A DNA stretch of 64,000 bases from NCBI GenBank assembly GCA_010094045.1, contig ML986586.1, forward strand, positions 38,859 through 102,858. The letters run 5' to 3'. Shown in pieces: positions 45,618 to 57,518 of this stretch (the stretch's first letter is position 1; each line of letters begins with the position of its first letter). The notes beneath the pieces are model-generated. The model saw only the letters and a program-made list of their open reading frames with translations, did no database searches and was not told the DNA's origin. A program made the position numbers and the translations under genes. This DNA is from Lojkania enalia (Eukaryota > Ascomycota > Dothideomycetes > Pleosporales).

Positions 45618-48600
45618 CAAGACTGTTCTCAGCTGGCCATACGCATGTGTTGAATGGGTCACCTATTTTCTGCAGCATCTCTTCGACATCTAGGCGTAGT
45701 CGGCTTTAAGTGGGTATTATCGCAAGCATGGGGGTGCTGGTTTAATCGGAGTCAATAAGATACCCAGCGGACCAGGATGATACTTTAGTCCAAATGATAA
45801 ACTCCATTTCTATCTATATTCTCCCACAATGCAGCTATCTTTGCTCCCCAAATATCTCTTTGATTGACAATGTCAACTTCAGTCGGTAGATTTACGCAAG
45901 ACGCTAATAGACTAGCCACTACTTGCACTTAAGAGTTACACTGCCCACATACCAACGTTGCATTCTTCCCACCCCTTCCCTACACATCATTATCCTCTTA
46001 TTGCTCTTCTATACCATTCATCCGAAGCCCCGCTGGAAGGGCTGCAGTTATGCTCGCCTCAGGAGCCGTGATCAACATTGCGCCTCTCTATATTATAGGC
46101 ATCGTTCGATCGGATCATCCGGATCACACTTATGGCAACGCCTGAACCCAACTTCAATCGTCTCATTGCACTACTAGAAGAACACAATTTGGCGTATGTA
46201 CATATTGAAGCCGAGATGTAGATGGAAAACTTCTTAGGTAGGGTAATAATATGCTGCTTCCCGAAATTCGATATGTAAGTCTCGTCCACAGTTTGATCAT
46301 ATGTGTGTGGTTATTCAAGGAGAAATGTGTTTTGGAAATCTTAAAGTGCACAGGTTTGGGGTTTTCAATGTATAAATGTGGTTCTGAAGACCCAAACGGG
46401 CATAAGATTAAGGCTTTTACATTGCTTGACAGCACTACATGGTAGATATTGATATTGAAGTTCCTGAGTGATTGAACATGGATATACGGACGTATCCCCG
46501 AGCGACAATATGTGTGTTCATTTCTAATACGAGAACTGAGGGCATAATTAGCTTCGAATCAGGTATTGAATCCCTTTCTTTTCTGCCATTACTGCTTACC
46601 ACACGTGAAATCGAGTACTCATGAACTCTTAGCTTTTACAGGACAGCGCTCTCTAAAACCGCATTTCCCAATTCAATACCAAAGGAATATAAAAAGTATC
46701 TAAGGATTAAAGCACCTATATTATAGGATTGTCAATGTCTCTCTATTCCGAGTTGAGTCATAGAGGTGTTATGTCAACAAGTTTTTCCACCTCGAATTCG
46801 TCCAATGCTTAGATTTTTTAATTTTTTTATTTTATTTTCATTCGTCGATAAACGCAGAGCAATAGCAAATCCTATGTCAAGTCGAGATAGCATAGAGTAG
46901 ACATACCTAATTCAAACCTCGTCTATTAAATCTATAGATTTCAGAATATTGCGCGACGCTAGGAAGATATAGACTTCTGAAAAGGATATTCCAAAACAGG
47001 AGCTGGGTCATCTATTTCTACGACACTAGTTATCTTAATTTCGGGCAAGCGAGTCATCCTGTGCGAATCATTCCTCTTTCACTCTCTTCCCATGGTAATG
47101 GACATCACGTCATGGACATGACGTAGAAATCATGTAAACATGTCACGCAGCTAGCGCGTAATTCGCTTCATGATCATAATAGCCAAACATTTGGGCACTC
47201 TCGCATTCTCGTTCTCGCTACCACTGCCTTACCGCGTTGCACCACACGAGCTAGCCATTCCTTCTCAATGTCTAGGCTCCCTATATACGTAAGTAAAACA
47301 GCAATTACGAATAACCTAGGAAGATAGTGACATCAAAGACATATATAAAGTACATATGCTCTCATGATGGCAATCCCCGACAACTTCCTCCGTATAGTTA
47401 AGGCAATCACCCAGATTGAACCGGATATTATCTATCGCGAAGCCAAACACAAATACGACACTCTCGCAAACTAACAGAGGTTCGGATCAAGGCGGCAGCT
47501 TCCATTACATACAGCACCCTCAATTCTATAGCAGTCGTTTTCGATGCAGCAACTGTGGACTTAGATGAGTGGCAGAAACACCGCCTCCTTGCAATCGGTT
47601 TCGCCTACAATACGAAGGCCCAAATATTACATTTCTTAGATTTGGTGGGAAATAATATAAAGCCACGGGCCCCCTAGTTTCCGGCGCATCATCCAAAACT
47701 CTGGCAAGGACACAGCTTTCGAGGAGTCAGTGAGCTGAGTGTCAGCACGATTACCATCAGCCGAAAAGCAAAGTGTAGAAGCTTAGGAGCCGGTAAAACT
47801 TGACCCACTGCTAATCTTCAGGTATCAGTACATCGTCAAAAGAGCACTCCAGCTATATTCTTGATGGAGGGGCCCCAGCAAAGCTCCGACAATACTCTGC
47901 GTTATGCCGCAGCCCCAATTAAATACCCAAATATGATCGAGGAAACACCTGGGGCTGCTATTGCTCTGACAGAATTTTTTTTGCAGTTTACTCTAAACCG
48001 TGGTTCATAATTCCCACGCAGCCCCTCGCATTTCCAGAAAAGTTCCTCCAAGTCTACGTCTTGCACGCCCCACTACCAAGCCTTACTGTCCCAAATATCC
48101 TTTCGTATCCCTCAGCCTTACAACTCGCGCTAGGGAAGTCTCTGAATACCCTGCAATGCGGCGAGCTCCTGACTTTCTAGAAGTCGTCCTCTCTGCGGAA
48201 CATTACCCATCAAATCAAAAAAGAGGTTTCCTAGTCTGTATTCCTCAGATATTTACTTCAAGTCTATCTAGAATTTCTCATGCCCTCTACTAAGGCGTCC
48301 GATATTGAGGATGGGGATAGCGGATATGGGGTGGTGGATTTGGAAATATGGTGTGCGAATGGGCGAGTCCAAAGACAGTGTTGGGATAAAAGAGAAGGAG
48401 TAAGAGACTCTTCCGAGGATTCGAATAATTCGGCTCACCGTAGGATGAGCAGCGACGAAGTGGAATGGGATAGTGAGGGTGGTGGCGTGAGAAGTGTGCA
48501 AGGAAACAACGAAAAGATGAGCTGAAATGAGAAGAAGCTAGTTTCGGTAAGAGAAATCCCGGCCAAGTAGAATAGAAGGAGGAGCTAGTAGGCAACGTAT

Positions 48601-49194
48601 TCGGGAGGAGATTGATGAAAGGAAATCAAATTCTTCATATTATTAACTTGATAGGGCTTATGTTTATTGCTATAGCGTCTCGTCTAACGGAGTGGGATTA
48701 ACTGTATGTTGTGCCGCGATGGTCATGCTTGCTCTTCTAGGAAAGGAACCTCGGGATGTAAACCCCGCAGCATGAACTCTGGCTATACGCCTTAAATCTA
48801 TTGTAAGTCCTTGATGGATGATTACGCATTACGTTACAACGCGCTGTTAATGTAGGAAATACGAGCTTCAAGGCTAATTCCAGCATTAACTGTCCCACGG
48901 GATGACTATATGAGCTCGTGATAGGCTGGCTGTGCTATTGATTTGATTTCAAGTATGCAAATGAGTCTATGAGTCTCTCGCCAGCACAGCGGTCTGCCTT
49001 GGCATACAAAGTATTTATACTGAACATCTTCGCTTACAAAATCACGCCAATATGTCCATCAAATACTTACATAATCCTTGCTGGTGCTCTTTTGCTTCTT
49101 ACGTCTTCTTCCACTCTTCCTCCCACGATCCTTCTTGAGGCTCTGTGTGCGCTTGCTCCTACTCTAACTGAGCCCCATAATAATCACCTTTAAG
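45618..49194. other. 3.6-kb stretch without a confident gene
   Basis: The left part is the 3' flank of the regulator. From about 46.4 to 47.3 kb the DNA is AT-rich with no frame. Near 47098 two adjacent 14-bp units (ATGGACATCACGTC, ATGGACATGACGTA) form a small tandem repeat containing ACGTC cores. Between 47.46 and 47.68 kb and between 48.0 and 48.2 kb short plus-strand stretches look protein-like (for example DAATVDLDEWQKHRLLAIGF), but they are isolated and unrecognised; they may be relics. The frames on both strands at 48.0-48.6 kb show no conserved motif. Confidence 0.4.
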
Positions 49195-52003
49195 TCAATC
49201 GTAGTTATCTGTCTTAGCTGCATGCTCATATTCGCCGTCCTTACTCTCCTCATCCCAGCCCCTCTCTTCCACATCCGAGTAATAATCTTCCCAGGTTTCC
49301 TCATCCGAGTCCCTCTCCTCCACATCCGAACAGTTCTCTTCCCAGGTTTCTACGTTAGAGCTTCTTTCCCCTATATCCAATAATTCACCCTTCCTCGTAG
49401 TCTCCGTATCGACCGGGCTTGTGTGTTCATTACTGAACTCTGCGGAAGCAACAGGCGCCCCGCCACCACCACCCATCGCCGCCGAATATGCCAGATACCA
49501 CGTCCAACTAGCTCCACCATCTAATATTCCCATGTCGAAATTAGGGTCCGAGAAAAAACTGTACGCCGTAATGGGATCGATGAGGGCTAGGTTGGCATAT
49601 AGTATACCTTTCCAACCGCCGACAACCTGATCAACACGGCCACCACTAAAGTAAGTGTCCCACTCTTCCTTCACAAAGTTCTTGGGGCGAGTATAAGCCG
49701 AGCTCGGGTTTAGCGGAATCATATGAATACCTTGAATGTACTCTGAATTAGCGCCAAAGTATGTCGTGTGATCGACCTTATTCTCAAACAAGATTCCCGT
49801 AACCTTGTTGCCCAAGAATTGCTCCGGCTGGACCTTGTTATTGCTGCTGAGGAGGAAGTAATTGCGTACGCTGCGAGCCTGCACGGCCAGTTGTAGGTTA
49901 CCGCGTGCCTCCATATTCACGTCTCCGGAGGTCTTTCCCCACATCTTGATAGCATAGGTCGCGAACGTGTCCTCAGAAGACGATTCCTGATCTTTACCAT
50001 CACCAGACTCGAATAACCCTTTGGCCCACGAGTGGCCATGGTACCAGTCAAACGAGCGTTGGAAAGGGAAATAGGGGTCATTGGTGGATGGATTGGCGTA
50101 GTCGCGGATGAGCGTATTGATCCAGGCTTTGTTTGTGCCTTCTTCGAGCCAGATTGGGTCAAGATATCCAATCACAGCCGCAGCCCAAACGAAATATCCG
50201 TAGTGGAAGTGGTGGTCATTGTACAGCGTATTTCCGAAGTCAAGACCTGGATCCCCGTTCTGATATGTTCCGGAGGAAACTATACCTTTCCACACGGTGT
50301 CGTAAACCAGCGGGAGAGGTTGTGTGTTATTTACAAAAACATTGAATGCGTCCTTCAATTTGACCAACCCTGCAGCTGCTAGCTGCGTATTCTTCGCCAT
50401 AGTCTGTAAAGTATATACTATTCCGGCGAATTTGGCGAGGCCTTTACCCGAGTAGTACATGCTGTCTAATCGAGTTTGACGGTCAATGTCTTGGCTCAAT
50501 TCGAGGATTCCAGCTTTATTGACAGCAGCGAGCGCTGCGGTCCCAAGGTTTTCATTTCCCATCCCGCCAGAACCGCCATTGCCAGCTTGGATCCAGGGGG
50601 CAAACCCGAGCGTGTCAGGAAGGTCGTTCTCAATCATCGTGATCTTGTCTGCGACAAGCGCTCTGGCGTACCCTTTTGTTGTAGTGGCAAGTTCGATTTC
50701 CGTTAGAGCAGCTGAAGTTGTGTCGTCGAAAGATTCAACATGGTGGGGCAGCGTGTACATGATCAAAGTCTGATCTTTAACACCATCCTTGCCCCATTCG
50801 ATAGTGTAGCTACCTGAAGGGCCATTCGAAGAGCCAGAGATGGTAGCGTTGGTGGCGTATGCGCCCGCAGCGGAGTCGTATACCGCTTCACCAGCGGCTT
50901 TCGAGGGATTTTTGGCTACCTGAATCATACCTATGAAATTTTCAGGGCCTTGAATGCGCTGGCTGTCGACGAGCTCGAAAGGAGGAGCGCCAAGACTGGC
51001 GACAGGGGTTATATAAAGAAGCCACTCTGAGCTATCCTCAAGTGTAATTTGGTATTTGTACGTGATACCGTTAACAGCGCCGGCATACTTAACCGTGCGG
51101 AAGAATGTACCGCTGTTGAGAATGGGTTGCGCGTTGTTGTAAAGCGCAGTGACAAAACCCATTCCTTGCACGCAGGGTATTGAGATAAGGGGTTCAGCGT
51201 CGGGCGAGGGAGCGAGATTGGCGAATACAGAGAATGCAGTCAGAGACTCTGTAGATAGCGTGGTTCGTTCCCCAAGCTCCACTGCGGAAAAGACAATGTG
51301 TTGCAATCCGACTGGCCCTATGAAATATTGGGGTGGGTCATTCTCCTGATCCCATGCTAGTTGCTCTCGCTCTATGTGGGAAATAGCCATTCCATAGGTA
51401 TTTCCGCGTCCCTTTGCCCAAAAAAGGGAGTAGGGATGCGTCCAGACAGGGTTGGTCTGGCTACCGAGGAAGAAGTTTGCATAGAACTTATTCGTCTCAA
51501 TAGGAGTTTCACCATCTACAATGTGATCCTTCTTTACAATGTGGTCGTTGCGTTGTTGAATTTGCTGGGGAGGAGCATTTGTGGCGATGGGCACGAATAT
51601 ATTTCCAGCAACATCCCCGGTTGGCTTTGTCGGTCCAGGAGCAAGTGTGGATTGAATGGGAGTAATGGATTCGGTAGGCTCAATAAAGGTAGGCGTATTG
51701 AGCGGGTCTCGAGTGAAGCCGCCCGAGGGAAGGCCAGTCAAGATGCTCTAATCTTCTAGTATTAGCTATGTTCCATAACCGAATGGGTCCACTTACACCT
51801 GTGATGCTTGGTTCAACTGTTGCCGTTACGATCTGGAGAGAAGAGACGAGAGCCGAGCTATAGCTAGTTGTGGCTTCAAGGTCTGTCGATAGTGTAATCT
51901 CTCGTTCGTCAATAATGACTGGTGAGCGCTTCATCTCCCGCGTGGGAAGAGCATGAAGGAACATAAAATTGCTGAAAGCCAATATAATGGCAAGCTTTGC
52001 CAT
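49195..52003 (-). CDS. Secreted GH81 endo-1,3-beta-glucanase, 919 aa
   Basis: Two exons, 52003-51797 and 51747-49195, are joined across a 49-nt intron (GTAAGT; acceptor TTAG). MAKLAIILAFSNFMFLHALP is a clear signal peptide. The GH81 catalytic region (about 150-840) has ETNKFYANFFLGSQTNPVWT, then HSWAKGLFESGDGKDQESSS followed by ED (Glu657, Glu661), the family's catalytic stretch, and DHHFHYGYFVWAAAVIGYLD. The enzyme cleaves beta-1,3-glucan; the A. fumigatus relative (ENGL1) acts in cell-wall remodelling and yeast Acf2 is the intracellular relative. Residues 1-145 hold a Ser/Thr/Pro linker. The C-terminus is odd: after the normal end (SWTWYLAYSAAMGGGGG) comes an acidic tail of about 75 residues with near-repeats of 17 residues (ETWEENCSDVEERDSDE, ETWEDYYSDVEERGWDE). 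Confidence 0.95.
49261..49362 (-). repeat. Two 51-nt tandem units in the GH81 tail
   Basis: The unit beginning CCTCTCTTCCACATCCGA at 49261 recurs from 49312 with period 51 nt, which is 17 codons. More diverged copies may flank them on both sides. Period and frame agree, so the array lengthens the acidic tail without breaking it. Confidence 0.8.
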
Positions 52004-54305
52004 CTGGAAAATGAACGCCGGAAAGAGGGGCAGCGAAATAAAGTTGCTTCAAGCATTAACTTCCAAACGAGCGTACGATTGTCGATGAAGCCGCCAAAAT
52101 CTGGGTATGAAGTGATTGAGAGAGCGTATATTAAGAAGTGCTGGAAGCAAATACTGAGAAGAATTGTCCGGGCAAAGCCGGAAAGGTAAAGCGAACGGCC
52201 TTGTTTGGAGACGATAACGAAGGAATGCTGGATTGCGTCAAAAGAATGATGTGCAGATCCGCCGAAGAATGCCATATTGCGTCTTCTCCGATTTGTTATA
52301 TATGAGGACCAGGAGCAAGACAATGCAATGAGAATGTTTCAAAGGTCGAGCGGAGTAGGGGATTCCTTTGGGAAGGTCAGATTGGTGGCATGGGGATGGG
52401 AGTTACTTGGGAAGCGCGTGAGGGTCCCTCGACGACGGCCGCTTTCCCAAAATGGTGCGACTATGCAGGTACAGTGGTATACCGGAGCCTGGAACCCTGG
52501 GATGGTACCGCCGAACGTCGTAGGGTCATCCGCCGCCGGGCCTTGAGCTACACAGCATCGGAGGAACTGCACAATCCGTTCGGGAGATTACCGAATATCA
52601 AAGCGCACAATGCCCCGGAGGCTTGTCTTGCAACTCTCACCTCGGCACAGGTTTAAGACAATGCTATGTTCAATTATGGCAGTGGGAGGAGAAGGGCAAA
52701 GACGAGAACCGGTGTCGCACAAGAACTCGCCGCAAATTCGTACGCAGACTTGGCTGATGTCTAGAAAGCGCCATCGTGGGAGCAATTAGCTTGAGGTCCA
52801 ATTGCAACACCGACGACCCTGGCTTGGAGTCACATCACCATCCTGGTGTTGTCGTTCGGTAATAAAAGAAGGGCAAAGGCTGACCCTGGCATTCGACGGC
52901 GAAATCTCACGAAGCCAGGGCGTGTCTCCTGTCTATGGCGGCAATTAGATTGGCCAGTGTGCTCGATGCGGAAGGCGAGACTACCATACCCCAGGAATCA
53001 GAGGGTCGCCCTGCGCAGCAGCATGGCTTAGCGTATATATAACCCTACCGCTGGCATAACGAAAGACGATCGTCGAGAGGCCAAATGCGACTTTCTGCTT
53101 TCGTTCATACGAACGTCTCCATTCCCTTGGGACGCGCCTCTCCTCCAAATCTTTCTCCTCACGGGTGACGAAGCGAAATGGACCTGGAGTTTATACTCGG
53201 GATAGCGCGGCAAGATCATGAGCAGCTGTTGGGGTGATTTGAGCTCGAGGGCGCAGCGTCACGGTCCGCCATCATTAGAGGTAAGTTTGATGCTCGGACG
53301 AGTAGTCGTGTTTGAGGTTGAGATGAGGTCGAGGGCACGGTCGGCGAATCCGATTGCGAACAAAAGCTTGTCTCGGCCAAATCCTTGCCCCGCTAGCCAC
53401 AGCAAAGCATTCCTGAAACCTTCAAGCCATGTTTCATTGCAGGGGCAAAAGTTGCAGTTCAAGGCCTCACTCAATCACATGCTTGCATTGCGCTGCATAC
53501 CGTGCACGATACTAGCAACGGCGTGGACGGAGTTCCATGGGTACGGATCGAAACCTATTCAGACCTTATTTTGATGAGTAGCATCGAGAGAGACATTGTG
53601 CATGCCGCCGTCCTTTACCTTTCCTTGTTCATGAGAATAGTCGCGTGGCATGAATTGAAACCAAAACAATCCGGGAATCGGCTAAACGAAGATAACTTCA
53701 TTCCATTCTAGGAAACGGTAGGTATCTGGGGAGCGACTAGGACATTGAGAGTTACCCGATTATCTGCGTGGACTGAAAGGGTAACCGCCACATTTGAGAA
53801 TTAATGAAGGCGTTCGTAAGTGCACAAACGATGACAATCCATGCGATCCGGATGCCGTTGAACTGCAAATGTGCCGGCGAAAAGGATCGGTGCAGAGCAA
53901 GAGAGTACGTTCGGGCGAACGTGGTATCACGTCAAATCACCGTCCGCCTCGTTTCAGATATTGGCATTATGGATTGAAGGGAGATTATAATACAACGTCA
54001 TGCCAAACACGCCGAACCCGATACTCCAAATCGGTGGTGTATATGAGATTCTTTAACCAATATGAGAATGAGTGAGACATCATAAAACCCCATGCGCCCA
54101 CACTGGACAGGATCCAACAGTGAAAAAGATAATTCTATGCAACCACTGTTCCACTGCGTGGCTCATGGTACGCTCGACGAGACCCGCGAACATTGCCAAA
54201 CTAACCCCATCCGATCTATGCAAATCTGCAAGAGAATATTGAAAATATGATCCACGCGCTTATATATGGCCATGATTCATAACATCTATGCCTTAAGTTA
54301 ATAAT
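52004..54305. other. Intergenic, 2.3 kb, no gene recognised
   Basis: Adjacent to the GH81 gene this must be its promoter and 5' UTR. Beyond about 52.4 kb there are only frames of up to about 118 codons, overlapping on both strands at 53.2-53.6 kb, none with a recognisable motif. The minus-strand stretch NETWLEGFRNALLWLAGQGF near 53.4 kb looks protein-like but is isolated. Confidence 0.4.
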
Positions 54306-56111
54306 CTAGACTTCGCCTGCCAGAACACTCCCACTTCCAACACTGCCTCCTAAATCCCAATAGTTCCGACCACTTCCTGCGCTTCGCTTACTCTTTTTCG
54401 TGCTCTGACTCGCGCACGAACTGCTTCTGATATGATTACGTAATGGTGCCTGATGATTGGCGTGCTGTCGATAAAGTACATCCTTTCTTCTATTCTCTCG
54501 ACTCACTGATGATGACGGAAGAGCGCAATCCGCGCTTCTGCCGACTAAAGGATGATGTTGCCGGATGATTGCAGCCCGACGAGCGGACATGACTTCATTA
54601 CTGGCACTTGAACTTGAAATTGGACTCGTTTCTCCTGGTGGTGTGCTCGAACTCCGTCGGGGTGGGGATGAAAGACTTGATCGGCGGGAAGAAAACCGCT
54701 TTACTAGGAAGTTGAATACCATTTTGACGTCTAGCTCGCGCTCCCAGTACTCTCGTTCGCGTGCTATTTCCTCCGCAGCATTTATGACGGGAGCGGGCTG
54801 GGCGTTACGAAAAGAGTCCAAAGGGTCTGCGTCGGGTTCTTCTTCGATACCCCATAACGAAGCCTCGCTGTATGCATTTGAGGCTTGCTGATTTGGGAAT
54901 GTGGAAGCGAAAAGAGGTCCAGTGGGAGACGTGACAAATCTCTTGGGACTAGTTGCGGGTGGAAGGTCGGGTTTGAGTGTTTGACGCGCACGTATGGAAG
55001 ACAATCCCGCATATTCGGGGGTCTCTTGCGCACGTCGGTACGTCGAGAAAGCCCCAGGATGCTCAGAAAGCTGGTTGACAAGGATGCCTAGCTCGCGAGC
55101 TACGCGCTCAAGTAGTCTGTGCTCCCAAGGTTCAGTAGGAAAGGAGGACACATCCATAGATTGAGGCATAACATTTCCCGGCGGTTCTAAGCGCAGTTCT
55201 CGTTCGGGCGGTGATAGGGCTTCCGCTGGTAAGGCTTCGCCAAAGATGACTGATAGGGTATCCTCATCAATGCCCATCAAATCGCGAATTACTCTCCTCG
55301 TCAGCCGCTGCCAGAAAGAAAGATTCTCTGAATTTTCGTCTGATGATTCGCTCTGACTGTCCGATACGGATTTGGCAACCGGTATCGGCCGCGTGCTCTG
55401 CTCGGCCACATGCGTGCTATCGGCACGGCTTTTGACGGCACTGACCATGCTCATTCTCCGTCTACGCCTCGTCTCCCTTTCAATCTCTTCTAATAGAGCC
55501 CTGCTCTGCTCCAAGCGCCATTTCTCGATTCTCTGCCTACGATCCTGCTCTTGGACTACCTCTTCCGCTTCTTCGAGAGCATCCAAACGCCGTTGGACAC
55601 TGGATCGCCGCCGAACAGGCCGTCTGCGCGGTGCCTGTCGTTCGAATTGCCATATGTGGTCATGTATTTCTGCATTGGGCTGGAAGGTACCCAATCCGTC
55701 ATGGGTTGGGAGGACAGTATCTCCGCTCTCTTGAAGCCTACTTGCAGGACTGCAATACTCGGAGGGCTCGTGGAAAGCATGCAGACCGTCATCCAAACTG
55801 TCCAGTTCCGTACCTTCCTCCGTCCCCTGGCATGTAATGTCATCATCATCCTGCTCGGAGCGAGCTGCGGTATCGAGGGAACCGAAGTCACTCAGGCGCG
55901 ACAGGCCAGCTGTGCGCGGGGTGCGGTCTGTGGACGTGGTATGGGTCCGAGCGGTAGTGGAAGGTGCTGCGGGGGAGAAGAGGACCCATTCCTCCGACTC
56001 TTCGAGCGTGCGCTTTCTTTGCGGCGGGGAAACTGGACTGGTTTCGGCTGGCGGATCGGGGAAGGATATCTGGCGGGAAGGCTGAGGACGATGGTGCTGG
56101 CGAAACGCCAT
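54306..56111 (-). CDS. Fungal hypothetical protein, 601 aa
   Basis: This single exon starts at the ATG of MAFRQHHRPQ and gives 601 residues. Most of the protein is Ser/Pro/Arg-rich and probably disordered. Three better-ordered parts stand out. A charged helix or coiled coil at about 165-230 contains RRLDALEEAEEVVQEQDRRQ. The segment at about 265-300 (SFWQRLTRRVIRDLMGIDED) and about 325-345 (WEHRLLERVARELGILVNQL) looks conserved-type. A second helix lies near 465-485 (EREYWERELDVKMVFNFLVK). The length of open frame without introns and the ordered blocks argue for a real gene. I recognise no named family and propose no function. Confidence 0.75.
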   Translation of the reverse strand: MAFRQHHRPQPSRQISFPDPPAETSPVSPPQRKRTLEESEEWVLFSPAAPSTTARTHTTSTDRTPRTAGLSRLSDFGSLDTAARSEQDDDDITCQGTEEGTELDSLDDGLHAFHEPSEYCSPASRLQESGDTVLPTHDGLGTFQPNAEIHDHIWQFERQAPRRRPVRRRSSVQRRLDALEEAEEVVQEQDRRQRIEKWRLEQSRALLEEIERETRRRRRMSMVSAVKSRADSTHVAEQSTRPIPVAKSVSDSQSESSDENSENLSFWQRLTRRVIRDLMGIDEDTLSVIFGEALPAEALSPPERELRLEPPGNVMPQSMDVSSFPTEPWEHRLLERVARELGILVNQLSEHPGAFSTYRRAQETPEYAGLSSIRARQTLKPDLPPATSPKRFVTSPTGPLFASTFPNQQASNAYSEASLWGIEEEPDADPLDSFRNAQPAPVINAAEEIAREREYWERELDVKMVFNFLVKRFSSRRSSLSSPPRRSSSTPPGETSPISSSSASNEVMSARRAAIIRQHHPLVGRSADCALPSSSVSRENRRKDVLYRQHANHQAPLRNHIRSSSCASQSTKKSKRSAGSGRNYWDLGGSVGSGSVLAGEV

Positions 56112-57518
56112 GTTCGGGATAGGTTGACACGGCGTTGTTCGGATGAGTAGCGCGGCGCCGGGCGAGGAAGAAATCCGGAGGTAGGTCGGCGTCCTAGTTG
56201 TGCGGGGATAGGGAAGAAGGGGGCCTCTATAGCAGCTGGACCACAGGGCGGACCAGCGTCAACGATGTTTGCGCGGGCGCAATGTCAAGCAGGCTGCCGC
56301 ATGCCTTGCTGTCGAAGGAGTGGCGCAGCAATGGAGCGATGGGACGATGGGACGATGGGACGAAGGGACGGTGTGCGGTCGCAGTAGTTTTGGCTTGGGG
56401 GTTGGGTACGTAGTATGTATGTATGCGATGTCCTACTCTTGCGCTAACCGGAATATGATGTAGTCGAGAGGTCCGTTCAGCCTGATCACTCGCACAGACA
56501 AGCCCCGGGGACACCCGAAGAAAACGAGAACGGCGCGGCGTGTCGGGTAGTGGAATGCGGACCCGCGGTCTCTGCTGAGAGAGAGGAAGGGAGAGAGAGC
56601 GCGCGCGCGTGCGTGTGTAGAGGAATGATGCACCCAGAGAGTCGTTGAGATGCCTTGTAGGGGTCTGTGTGCAGCTGTCAGGCTAATGCTATCGCCGATA
56701 AGCTCAGATAATAGAACGACGTGCAGCTTTATCACGAGACCCTTGTCAGACGGCCCACGGCGCCCAGTCCCACTCCTCTTACATACGCTAGCTGACGCCC
56801 CTCGTCCCTCTTAATATTATTATTGATGATGAGATGATCAAAGCAGGAAATCGCACAAATTTTCGCTGCCGCGCACCGTCCTGACTCAAATCGGCACTCA
56901 CGTAATCATCTTTCCGGCCATTGCTGAACCTTTGGCGCCCACACCTCCGAGAACGAGAGTGCCTAGATCCGCCCAATTTGATGATTAAACCTCACCGGCC
57001 ATTGTATTGTACCTTAGGTAGAGGTTGCTCGTCCGCAACAGAACATCACAGAGCAATCGTGCTTGCCCTAGTCGCCCAATCTTCCCGGCATCCGCGGGGC
57101 CCATAATTTAAAGAAAGAGAACATAGTGCTGCGGCGTCATCTCACCCGCCTCGTCGTCTCTTATAGCTAGTCTTGTACATGTGGTGTGACTGGCAATCAT
57201 TCGACCAGCGTGTGTAGCTAGTGCCACCTCCAGCCACACCTGTTCTCACTTGCAGCTTGCACTACCGTTAGAAGGGATACGTGGAGTACAGTACAAACAC
57301 ATCCAGCATTTAGTCATAGGTATCTTGAACGCCCACCACTCTTTCGAGCCAGCGGTATAATACAGTCTGTTGTGGCTTCCAACGCCGTGTAACTTTGGCG
57401 AATCGCCTCCAAACGCCTGTCGACGTGGCGTCCCCTAACTCCTCCATCAACGCCCCCCAAAAGAAAAGTGAAACATGCCTAAGGATCCCCATAATGATAG
57501 GCTTTCTACCTGACTTGT
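56112..57518. other. Intergenic with simple repeats
   Basis: This holds the promoter of the 601-aa gene and the 3' flank of the VPS62-family gene. Four tandem 8-bp units (GATGGGAC x3, GAAGGGAC) lie at 56338-56369, and an alternating GA/GC/GT tract lies near 56576-56616. No coding frame is supported. Confidence 0.5.

Noticed and set aside
51680..52323. Minus-strand frames upstream of and across the GH81 first intron
   Set aside because: They are the unspliced read-through of exon 1 and the 5' UTR region; the signal peptide starts at 52003.
52339..53574. Overlapping frames on both strands between GH81 and the 601-aa gene
   Set aside because: None exceeds about 118 codons, they overlap each other and no family was recognised.
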